Source: Thiobacillus sp. 63-78 (GTDB taxonomy: Bacteria > Pseudomonadota > Gammaproteobacteria > Burkholderiales > Thiobacillaceae). From it: 64,000 nucleotides of DNA. The stretch lies in assembly GCA_001899765.1 (NCBI GenBank), contig MKWM01000044.1, forward strand, positions 1-64,000, given 5' to 3'. The notes below the pieces were generated by a model, which ran no database searches, had not been told where the DNA came from, and saw only the letters and a list, made by a program, of their open reading frames with translations. Positions 9,589 to 16,987 of this stretch are shown piece by piece (positions within the stretch are counted from its first letter, which is position 1; each line of letters begins with the position of its first letter). Both the position numbers and the translations under genes were made by a program.

Positions 9589-11313
9589 TTAACTGTTCAG
9601 GCGGTTCAGCAGCGCCGGGATCCGGTCCGGATCGGTGTTCTTCAGCAGCCGTTGCGTGAGGGGGGTCAGCTCTTCCAGGTGGGATCTCAGCACCTGCTGC
9701 TTGACCTGCAGCAGGCTGGCCGGCTGCATTGAAAAAGACCGCAATCCCAACCCGAGCAACAGCCGCGTCAGCAGGGGATCGCCCGCCATTTCACCGCATA
9801 CCGAAACCGGCTTGCCGGCCTTGTCGCCGGCGCGGATGGTCGACTGGATGAGATTGAGCACGGCGGGATGCAACGGCTCGTACAGATGCGCGACGCTGTC
9901 GTCGGCCCGATCGATCGCCAGGGTGTACTGGATCAGATCGTTGGTGCCGATCGACAGGAAATCCAGCTGGTCGGCAAAAAAACCGGCCGAGAGCGCGGCA
10001 GCCGGGATTTCGATCATGCCGCCGAGCGGGATGCCTTCGTCGAATTTCAAGCCGTCCTTGCGCAACGAGGCCTTGGCTTCGTCGATCCGCTGCAGGGTCT
10101 GCCTCAACTCGACGAAACTCGCCAGCATGGGAATGAGTATGAGCACCCGGCCGTGGGCCGATGCCCGCATGATCGCGCGCAGCTGGGTGTGGAAGAGGCC
10201 CGGCTCGGCCAGGCACAGGCGGATCGCGCGCAGCCCCAGCGCGGGATTGTCGGCCACGGTGTGCCCCCATGGCGCCTGCTTGTCGGCGCCCAGGTCGAGT
10301 GTGCGGATGGTGACCGGCTTGCCGTCCAGCGCCTCGGTAACCGTCTTGTAAGATTCATATTGCTCTTCTTCGCTCGGCAGATCGCTGCGGTTGAGAAAGA
10401 GGAATTCGCTGCGGAACAGCCCGATGCCGTGCGCCCCGGATGCTTTCACCGCATCGAGGTCGCCCAGTAATTCGATATTGGCCATCAGTTCGATCGGAGT
10501 GCCGTCGAGCGTGGCTGATTTGCTGGTTTTCAGCCGTTTCAGCTTGTCGGTGTCGATTCGCCACTGGTTCTGGCGCAGCCGGTATTCGGCCAGTACCGAT
10601 TCGTCCGGGTTGACGATCACCACGCCGTCGCGGCCATCGACGATCAGCAGGTCGTGGTCGCGGATCAGGCCGCGCGCGTTGTGCAGCGCCATCACCGAGG
10701 GCATGCCCATGCTGCGCGCGAGGATCGCGGTATGCGAGGTGGTGCCGCCGAGATCGGTGATGAAGGCGGCGAAGTGCACGTTCTTGAACATGACCATGTC
10801 GGCGGGCGACAGTTCGTGCGCGACCAGGATCCGCTCAATGTCGAAGTCGACGTCCAGCGGCAGGTGGCTGGGGTGGCCCAGCAATGACTTCAATACGCGC
10901 TGCACCACCTGCACCACGTCCTCCTGGCGGCTCCTGAGATAGGCGTCGTCGATTTCCTCGAAGCGCGCCACCAGCGCCTCCATCTGCTGCATCAGTGCCC
11001 ATTCGGCATTGCACTGCGTTTCGCGGATCAGGCGCTTGGGTTCCTCGGCGATCATCGAATCGCCGAGGAACATCAGGTGCATGTCGAGGAATGCCGACAG
11101 TTCTGCGGGCGCGTTGGCCGGAATGTTGCTGCGCAAGGCCTCGAGTTCGGCGCGGGTGGCGAGAATGGCCTCATCGAAGCGCGCAAGCTCTTCCTTGATG
11201 TAGCGGCGGCGGAGCATGTACTGCGGCACTTCAATGCGTGCGCTGGAAGCAAGATGGGCATAGCCGATGGCGATCCCGCCGGAGACGCCGATGCCATGCA
11301 GCGAGAAGCTCAC
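9589..11313 (-). CDS. ptsI: Phosphoenolpyruvate--protein phosphotransferase (PTS enzyme I)
   Basis: Enzyme I takes phosphate from PEP and passes it to HPr. The 574-residue protein has the N-terminal HPr-binding region, the phospho-histidine motif GGTTSHTAILARSMGMPSVM, and the C-terminal PEP-binding domain with GIGLFRSEFLF and the cysteine-bearing VCGEMAGDP. The start overlaps the ptsH stop by 4 bp. No sugar-specific EIIB or EIIC gene lies in the window, so phosphate flow probably serves regulation more than sugar uptake. Confidence 0.96.
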   Translation of the reverse strand: MSFSLHGIGVSGGIAIGYAHLASSARIEVPQYMLRRRYIKEELARFDEAILATRAELEALRSNIPANAPAELSAFLDMHLMFLGDSMIAEEPKRLIRETQCNAEWALMQQMEALVARFEEIDDAYLRSRQEDVVQVVQRVLKSLLGHPSHLPLDVDFDIERILVAHELSPADMVMFKNVHFAAFITDLGGTTSHTAILARSMGMPSVMALHNARGLIRDHDLLIVDGRDGVVIVNPDESVLAEYRLRQNQWRIDTDKLKRLKTSKSATLDGTPIELMANIELLGDLDAVKASGAHGIGLFRSEFLFLNRSDLPSEEEQYESYKTVTEALDGKPVTIRTLDLGADKQAPWGHTVADNPALGLRAIRLCLAEPGLFHTQLRAIMRASAHGRVLILIPMLASFVELRQTLQRIDEAKASLRKDGLKFDEGIPLGGMIEIPAAALSAGFFADQLDFLSIGTNDLIQYTLAIDRADDSVAHLYEPLHPAVLNLIQSTIRAGDKAGKPVSVCGEMAGDPLLTRLLLGLGLRSFSMQPASLLQVKQQVLRSHLEELTPLTQRLLKNTDPDRIPALLNRLNS

Positions 11314-11579
11314 CGCTCCTCCCCGAAACCGCTGGAAATCAATTCACTCAGTGCCGCCATCGCCTCCGTCTCGTCGTCGCCGCTGGTTTCCAGCGTGACC
11401 GTGCTGCCCTTGGCGGCGGCCAGCATCATCACCCCCATGATGCTCTTGGCGTTGACGCGGCGACCGTTGCGCGACAGGAACACATTGCTCTTGAAGTTGG
11501 AGGCGAGCTGGGTCAGCCGGGCCGACGGGCGCGCGTGCAGTCCCAGCTTGTTGACGATTTCAACGTCCCGTTGCTGCAT
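11310..11579 (-). CDS. ptsH: PTS phosphocarrier protein HPr
   Basis: HPr relays phosphate from enzyme I to EIIA. The 89-residue protein contains the active-site motif NKLGLHARPSA (His about residue 15) and the region NAKSIMGVMMLAA, where Ser in the SIM segment is the target of HPr kinase in bacteria that have it. The ATG chosen gives MQQRDVEIVNKLGLHARPS, a standard start. It overlaps the EIIA gene upstream by 20 bp and ptsI downstream by 4 bp. Confidence 0.96.
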   Translation of the reverse strand: MQQRDVEIVNKLGLHARPSARLTQLASNFKSNVFLSRNGRRVNAKSIMGVMMLAAAKGSTVTLETSGDDETEAMAALSELISSGFGEER

Positions 11580-11976
11580 GGCACATGGTCTCGGAAATGT
11601 GATTGATACTGTTGCGTCCACCTTCGACGATACGCTCGACGAGTTGCGGCAGCGCCAGCGTATCGCGGTAATTCAGCGCCTTCAGCAGCATCGGCAGATT
11701 GACGCCGGATATGCCTTCGATATGGGCGGGTTCCAGCATGCGGCACAGCGTATTGCTGGGCGTGGCGCCATACAGATCAGTCAGGACCAGAATGCCGTCG
11801 CCTTCGTCCAGTTCGGCGAGGCGGGACTGCAAGACGTCCTGCCGTTCGTCGGGGTCGGCATGGCCGATAAAATCAATCGTGGCGAGCCCCCGCGGATGCT
11901 GTCCCAGCACGTGCGTGGCGCACTCGACCAGGCTGTCGGCGAGCGAGCCGTGGGCGACGATGAGAATGCCTATCAT
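11560..11976 (-). CDS. PTS EIIA component, mannose/fructose family
   Basis: A 138-residue EIIA of the mannose superfamily. It begins MIGILIVAHGSLADSL, with the phosphorylatable His at residue 9, and continues with LVLTDLYGATPSN and GVNLPMLLKAL, the family's conserved segments. No cognate EIIB, EIIC or EIID is present. In betaproteobacteria such an EIIA-HPr-EI set, with HPr kinase elsewhere, is thought to act as a regulatory phosphorelay. It lies 29 bp after apbE and overlaps ptsH by 20 bp, suggesting tight coupling. Confidence 0.92.
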   Translation of the reverse strand: MIGILIVAHGSLADSLVECATHVLGQHPRGLATIDFIGHADPDERQDVLQSRLAELDEGDGILVLTDLYGATPSNTLCRMLEPAHIEGISGVNLPMLLKALNYRDTLALPQLVERIVEGGRNSINHISETMCHAATGR

Positions 11977-12005
11977 GGGATGGATGTCAGGGCAAAAACG
12001 ACATT

Positions 12006-13004
12006 CTAGCGAAGCCGGGCTTTCATTGCTGGGGAGACATGGATTTGCCCGGCAGCATCCACCGCCAGGTAGTCGGCAATGCCCAGGCGGGACGCATGAT
12101 CGGCCAGTCGGGCGGCGCCGTCGATGAAGAGTGGCTTGGACAGCGCATCCGAGCGTGTGCCGGCATGCTCGCCCGACATCAGGATCGTCACCGATTGCAT
12201 GCCGGATGCCGGCCAACCGGTGCGTGGATCGATCAGATGGCAGTAGCGACGCCCGCCGGCCTCGAAATAACGCTGGTAATCGCCCGAGGTCCCGATCGCC
12301 TCGCCATCGTGCAGATCCAGCGTGGCCAGCGTGCCGGGCTTGCGCGGGTGCTGGATGCCGACGCGCCATGGACGGTCGCCGTGCTGCCCCAGTGCAATGA
12401 CATTGCCGCCAATGTTGATCAGCGCGTTCCTGATGCCGCGGGACGCCAGGATGCGGACGGCCTCGTCCAGCGCGTAGCCTTTGGCGTAGCCGCCGAGATC
12501 CAGTTGCACGGCCGGATTGTCGCTCCATACCACGTTGTTTTCGATATGCAGATCGCGCATGCGCGGCGCCGCGTTGACCCAGCGGGCAATGGCGGCGGCA
12601 TCCGGTACCCGCCCCTGCGGCGAATCGGCATGGAATCCCCACAACGCGATCAGATTGCCGATGGCCGGGTCGAACAGATCGTTCGATTCGGCCGAAACCG
12701 CTTGTGCGTCGCGCAGCATGGCGGCGAGTTCAGGGGTGACGGGGGTGTGCGCCCCTTTGGCCAGCGTGGTGTTGAGCCGCGACAGCTCGCTCGGCTGCCA
12801 GGCGTGCAACTGGTGATGCAGGGCATCGAAACGCGTGAGCACCGCGGCGATCGCCTGTTGGGCCTTGGCTTCCGGCGCACCGTAGACGCTGACTTCGACC
12901 AGGGTGCCGAATACGTAGGACTGCTGCTGGACCAGCGGCGGCGGACTGCAGGCGGCCAGCGCCCACAGCAGCAGAAGCCACAGTCCGTGACGCGCGACCC
13001 TCAT
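12006..13004 (-). CDS. apbE: FAD:protein FMN transferase, lipoprotein
   Basis: ApbE covalently attaches FMN to Thr/Ser residues of redox proteins such as Na+-NQR and Rnf subunits. The 332-residue protein has a lipoprotein signal peptide (lipobox LAAC at about residue 19). Family motifs are FGTLVEVSVYG, DLGGYAKGYALDEAV, NIGGNVIALG and HLIDPRTGWPA with the metal-binding acidic residues downstream. It is probably anchored in a membrane facing the periplasm. The ATG lies 7 bp after the gshB stop and the gene ends 29 bp before EIIA, so it looks like part of the gshA-ptsI run. Its target protein is not encoded in this window. Confidence 0.93.
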   Translation of the reverse strand: MRVARHGLWLLLLWALAACSPPPLVQQQSYVFGTLVEVSVYGAPEAKAQQAIAAVLTRFDALHHQLHAWQPSELSRLNTTLAKGAHTPVTPELAAMLRDAQAVSAESNDLFDPAIGNLIALWGFHADSPQGRVPDAAAIARWVNAAPRMRDLHIENNVVWSDNPAVQLDLGGYAKGYALDEAVRILASRGIRNALINIGGNVIALGQHGDRPWRVGIQHPRKPGTLATLDLHDGEAIGTSGDYQRYFEAGGRRYCHLIDPRTGWPASGMQSVTILMSGEHAGTRSDALSKPLFIDGAARLADHASRLGIADYLAVDAAGQIHVSPAMKARLR

Positions 13005-13011
13005 GCGCGCG

Positions 13012-13989
13012 CTACCCGCATGGGGCAGGCCGTGGTTGTACACCGCTAAAGCGGCTACAACCACGCTCGATTGCCGCGATGAACTGCGCCGCGACGTCGT
13101 GTCCGGTCTGCGTGGCGATTTCCTGGAAGCCGGTGGGGCTGGTGACGTTGATTTCGGTGAGGCAGTCGCCGATCACGTCGAGCCCGGCAAGGAAGATGCC
13201 GTGGGTCCTGGCCCACGGCGCGATCGTGTCGGCGATCTCACGATCCCGCGCGGACAGGGGTTGCGCACGGGCCGTGCCGCCCGCGGCGAGGTTGCCGCGC
13301 GTCTCGCCCGCCAGGGGAATGCGCGCCAGCGCCCACGGCACCACCTCGCCGTCGATCAGGAGGATGCGTTTGTCGCCGTCCTTGATTTCCGGCAGGTAGC
13401 GCTGCGCCATGATGACGCGGCGACCGTGCTGCGTCAGCGTTTCGAGAATGGCGTTGCGGTTGAGGTCGGACTGCGTCAGGCGGAAGATGCCGCTGCCGCC
13501 CATTTCGGTGAGGGGCTTGACGATGATGTCCCGATGCTCGGTGAGGAAACGTCCGATATCCGCGGCATCGGCGGACACCAGGGTGGGGGCGACGAATTGC
13601 GGAAAATTGAGGATCGCCAGTTTCTCGTTGAAGTCGCGCAGGGCGGCCGGCCGGTTCAATATGCGCGCGCCCTGGGCTTCGGCAATGCCCAGCAGGTGCG
13701 TGGCAAGCAGGTAATCGGTATCCACCGGCGGGTCGGTGCGCATCACCACGGCGTCGAAATCCCGCAGTGCGTGAACATCGCCTTGCGTGGCGCGGTACCA
13801 GTCGTCGTCGGCGCGTACTTCAAGCGCGCCGCAGGCCGTGCGGGCGATGCCGTCCTTCACGCAGAGCTGGCGCGTCTCGGCGGCGAACACGGCGTGGCCG
13901 CGCGCCGCCGCTGCGCGCATCATGGCGACCGAACTGTCCTTGTAGGGCTTGAGGCCCGCCAGGGGGTCGACGATGAACAGCAGTTTCAT
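13012..13989 (-). CDS. gshB: Glutathione synthetase
   Basis: GshB joins gamma-glutamylcysteine and glycine using ATP. The 325-residue ATP-grasp protein starts MKLLFIVDPLAGLKPYKDSS, as in the E. coli enzyme. It contains LNRPAALRDFNEKLAIL, the ATP-binding PLTEMGGSGIF, DGDKRILLIDGE and the C-terminal EINVTSPTG. After the conserved AAQFIAAIE end it carries about 17 extra residues, encoded partly by a perfect inverted repeat (13031-13065). The start overlaps the gshA stop as ATGA. Confidence 0.95.
   Translation of the reverse strand: MKLLFIVDPLAGLKPYKDSSVAMMRAAAARGHAVFAAETRQLCVKDGIARTACGALEVRADDDWYRATQGDVHALRDFDAVVMRTDPPVDTDYLLATHLLGIAEAQGARILNRPAALRDFNEKLAILNFPQFVAPTLVSADAADIGRFLTEHRDIIVKPLTEMGGSGIFRLTQSDLNRNAILETLTQHGRRVIMAQRYLPEIKDGDKRILLIDGEVVPWALARIPLAGETRGNLAAGGTARAQPLSARDREIADTIAPWARTHGIFLAGLDVIGDCLTEINVTSPTGFQEIATQTGHDVAAQFIAAIERGCSRFSGVQPRPAPCG
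13031..13065. repeat. REP-like inverted repeat inside the end of gshB
   Basis: A 10-bp perfect outer stem (13031-13040 with 13056-13065, CGTGGTTGTA / TACAACCACG) encloses a 5-bp inner stem (CCGCT 43-47 / AGCGG 50-54) with a 2-base loop; the two are separated by a small asymmetric bulge. It encodes the non-conserved C-terminal residues of GshB. Its form resembles dispersed extragenic palindromes. No other copy was recognised by eye in this window. Confidence 0.7.
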
Positions 13990-15293
13990 GCGGCGACAAC
14001 GACGTGTTCGGCGGCCTCGGCCTCGTTGAGCGCCTCGTCGAGCTCGACGCTGGCGGCCAGCATCGCCAGCCGGGCAATCACCCCGTAGGCATAGAAACGG
14101 TTGGGCGCGGCGTCGGGGTTGGCGCTGCGGTCGGGCGCCAGGCAGGTGTCGTCGAACGCCAGGGGCACGAAATGCATGCCGGGACTGTTGAGGTTTTCGT
14201 CCGACCCGCGCCCGGTGTGTACACGGTAGAAGCCGCCGACGACGAAATGGTCGAGCATGTAAACCACCGGTTCGGCGACCGCCCCGTTGATGCTCTCGAA
14301 GGTATAGACGCCTTCCTGGATCAGCACTTCGGTGACTTCCATGCCTTCCTTGCCGACCGCCATCTTGTTGCGCTGCTTGCGGTTCAGCTCGATCACGTCG
14401 TCGGGCGATTTCACCGTCATGATGCCCATGCCGTAGGTGCCGGCGTCGGCCTTGACGATGACGAAAGGCGGCTGGTCGATGTGGTATTCGTCGTATTTGA
14501 TCTGGATCCGGTCCAGCATTTCCCCGACCTTTTCAGCCAGGCAGGCCTCGCCCTGGCGCGCCTGGAAGTCGATCTTGCCGCAGTGATTGAAATAGGGGTC
14601 GATCAGCCAGGGGTCGATGCCTACCAGGCGTGCGAATTCGACGGCGATATGCTGATAGGCGGCAAAATGGCGCGACTTGCGGCGGGTCGCCCAGCCGGCG
14701 TGCAGCGGCGGCATGATGGTCTGCTCGATGCCCTTGAGGATGTCGGGTACGCCCGCCGAGAGGTCGTTGTTGAGCAGCACCGCACAGGGGTCGAAGCCTT
14801 CCAGACCGACACGATCGCCCCTGCGCACCAGCGGTTCCAGCGTGAGGCGTCCGCCTGCCGGGAGTTCCACCGTGGTCGGCTGGGTGATTTCCGGGATCAG
14901 CGTGCCGATGCGCACGATGAGGCCGGTCTGGCGCAGGATGTGCGCGAGCACCGCGACGTTCTGCAGGTAGAAGGTATTGCGCGTGTGGTTCTCGGGGATC
15001 AGCAGCAGGCGCTGGGCGTCGGGGCAGATTTTTTCCACCGCGCCCATCGCCGCGTGGATCGACAGCGACATGAACGACGGATTGAGATTGTTGAAGCCGC
15101 CGGGGAACAGGTTGGTATCGACCGGCGCCAGCTTGAAGCCCGCGTTGCGGACGTCGACCGAGGTATAGAACGGCGCCGACTGTTCCTTCCATTGCTGGCG
15201 GAACCAGTGTTCGATGGTCGGCTGGGCGTCGAGCAGGCGTTTTTCCAACTCCAGCAGCGGACCGGTGAGTGCAGTAGTGAGGTAAGGAACCAT
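13986..15293 (-). CDS. gshA: Glutamate--cysteine ligase, Acidithiobacillus-type
   Basis: GshA makes gamma-glutamylcysteine, the first step of glutathione synthesis. The 435-residue protein belongs to the shorter GshA family known from Acidithiobacillus and many betaproteobacteria, not the 518-residue E. coli type. Recognisable segments are TSVDVRNAGFKLAPVDTNLF, NTFYLQNV, KADAGTYGMGIM and VIQEGVY-like VLIQEGVYTFESING. The ATG at 15293 gives MVPYLTTALTGPLLELEKRL; 18 upstream in-frame codons look non-native. It is the first gene of the gshA-gshB-apbE-PTS run and is divergent from trmL with a 43-bp gap. Confidence 0.93.
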   Translation of the reverse strand: MVPYLTTALTGPLLELEKRLLDAQPTIEHWFRQQWKEQSAPFYTSVDVRNAGFKLAPVDTNLFPGGFNNLNPSFMSLSIHAAMGAVEKICPDAQRLLLIPENHTRNTFYLQNVAVLAHILRQTGLIVRIGTLIPEITQPTTVELPAGGRLTLEPLVRRGDRVGLEGFDPCAVLLNNDLSAGVPDILKGIEQTIMPPLHAGWATRRKSRHFAAYQHIAVEFARLVGIDPWLIDPYFNHCGKIDFQARQGEACLAEKVGEMLDRIQIKYDEYHIDQPPFVIVKADAGTYGMGIMTVKSPDDVIELNRKQRNKMAVGKEGMEVTEVLIQEGVYTFESINGAVAEPVVYMLDHFVVGGFYRVHTGRGSDENLNSPGMHFVPLAFDDTCLAPDRSANPDAAPNRFYAYGVIARLAMLAASVELDEALNEAEAAEHVVVAA

Positions 15294-15336
15294 AGAATAG
15301 GGCTTTCCAAGAAGCTTGTATTTTAGGCCAAGCCGG

Positions 15337-15801
15337 ATGTTTGACATTGTTTTGTTTCAGCCGGAAATTCCGCCCAACACCGGCAACCTCATCCGCCTCG
15401 CGGCCAACACGGGCTGCCGTCTGCATCTGGTCGAGCCGCTGGGATTCGACCTGTCGGACAAGCAGGTGGCGCGCGCCGGGCTGGATTACCACGACATGGC
15501 CTGCGTTACGGTGCATCCCGACTGGGCTGCGGTGCGGGCGGCACTGGCAGGTCGACGCTGGTTCGCGCTCACCACCAAAGGGGATACACGCTATGCCGGG
15601 ACCGCGTTCCAGGCGGACGATGTGCTGCTGTTCGGCCCCGAGTCGCGCGGGCTGCCTGCGGAGATTCTGGCGCAGTTCGACGCGGACCGCCGGCTGCGCC
15701 TGCCGATGCTGCCCGGCTCGCGCAGCATGAACCTGTCCAACGCCGTCAGTGTGGTCGTGTTCGAAGCCTGGCGGCAAAACGGGTTTTACGGGGCGATCTG
15801 A
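15337..15801 (+). CDS. trmL: tRNA (cytidine(34)-2'-O)-methyltransferase
   Basis: TrmL methylates the wobble nucleotide of leucine tRNAs. It is a SPOUT-class enzyme with the SAM-binding trefoil knot. The 154-residue protein starts MFDIVLFQPEIPPNTGNLIR, the family hallmark. It then shows LVEPLGF, LLFGPESRGLP and the C-terminal knot sequence RLPMLPGSRSMNLSNAVSVV. The ATG at 15337 is chosen over an upstream TTG because it fits the family N-terminus. It is divergent from gshA. Confidence 0.95.
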   Translation: MFDIVLFQPEIPPNTGNLIRLAANTGCRLHLVEPLGFDLSDKQVARAGLDYHDMACVTVHPDWAAVRAALAGRRWFALTTKGDTRYAGTAFQADDVLLFGPESRGLPAEILAQFDADRRLRLPMLPGSRSMNLSNAVSVVVFEAWRQNGFYGAI

Positions 15802-15915
15802 GCGGCGGTGAGGGGTTGCGGCATTGCCGCAACACCGTTGCCCCGGCAATCCGACCGGCGCACGGAAACGCTTGCAATCTGGACGAGAAGAGTAAGATGT
15901 CGCAATCCCGACCCG

Positions 15916-16944
15916 ATGCGTTCAATGACTGTTGCCATGCGGTCGTCCCGACAATCCGGAATCACCCACGCAGTGATCGAATCGGTCGCGCAGCTGACCG
16001 AACAGCGTGACGAGCTGACCATGCTGCGCAAGCTGCAGGCATCGATTCTGGAGATGCTGCCGCAGACGCAGGTATGCATGCTCTGTCTCGTGCCAGGCGC
16101 GCAGGGCGGTCAGTGGATTCCCGATACGTCCTGTGTATTGCCGAAACCGATGTTCCGTCTGGACGACAGCCTGAGCGCCGAGGTGGCGATTCTGGATCCC
16201 GACACACCGGCCCGGCAGCTGGACCATGAAGGCTGGCGGTATCTGGCCAGCGGCCTCGACGCGGCGGAGGGATGGCGCAAGGTGGTCGTGCTGCGGCAGC
16301 CGGCCTGGACCCCGGCCGATCTGTGCATCGCCCAGGGCATGCTGAAGATCTATGGCAATTTTGCACGCATGCTGTTCAACAGCGAACGCGACACGCTGAC
16401 CGGGTTGTACAACCGCAAGAAACTGGAGCAGAAGCTCGGCGAACTGCTCGCGGGCCGCATCAGGCGGCATCACCGCAAGCGCGACCGGGAAACCGACGAC
16501 TACCTGGCCGTGCTCGATCTCGACCATTTCAAGCGCATCAACGACAGCCATGGCCATCTCATCGGCGACGAGGTGCTGCTGGTCTTCGCCGGCCTGGTGC
16601 GCAGCGCCTTGCGCGATGTGGACTGGGTGTTCCGCTACGGTGGCGAGGAATTCGTCGTGCTGATCAGGGACGTCTCACCCGAGACCGTCGCCGTCATTCT
16701 CGATCGTATCCGCACCCGGGTGCAGAACCATGGGTTTCCCCAGGTCGGACAGGTGACGGTGAGCATCGGTTATACCGTGATCGCGGACCAGGAATTGCCG
16801 CCCTACGTCTTCGAAGAGGCCGATCGCGCCCTCTATTACGCCAAGGAAAACGGCCGCAACCAGGCCTGCAACTATCGCGAGCTGGTGGACAGCGGCAGGC
16901 TCGCGGCGGAAAAGCACCACAGCGGTTCGGTCGAGCTGTTCTGA
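15916..16944 (+). CDS. Diguanylate cyclase (GGDEF) with N-terminal sensor region
   Basis: GGDEF proteins make cyclic-di-GMP from two GTP. This 342-residue protein has a non-membrane N-terminal region (about 1-155) resembling a GAF-like sensor, then a GGDEF domain. That domain begins RDTLTGLYNRKKLEQKL and has LDLDHFKRINDSHGHLIGDEVL and the active-site signature YGGEEF (about residue 242; GGEEF is an accepted active form). The start is uncertain: ATG codons lie at 15916, 15925 and 15937. A better-spaced purine stretch (GAGAAGAG) precedes an ATG at 15897 in another frame that closes after 37 codons, so a frameshift near the N-terminus cannot be excluded. Confidence 0.88.
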   Translation: MRSMTVAMRSSRQSGITHAVIESVAQLTEQRDELTMLRKLQASILEMLPQTQVCMLCLVPGAQGGQWIPDTSCVLPKPMFRLDDSLSAEVAILDPDTPARQLDHEGWRYLASGLDAAEGWRKVVVLRQPAWTPADLCIAQGMLKIYGNFARMLFNSERDTLTGLYNRKKLEQKLGELLAGRIRRHHRKRDRETDDYLAVLDLDHFKRINDSHGHLIGDEVLLVFAGLVRSALRDVDWVFRYGGEEFVVLIRDVSPETVAVILDRIRTRVQNHGFPQVGQVTVSIGYTVIADQELPPYVFEEADRALYYAKENGRNQACNYRELVDSGRLAAEKHHSGSVELF

Positions 16945-16987
16945 AACTGTCCGCGGTGTCGCACGACCCGATGCCGGGGCGAACGAT

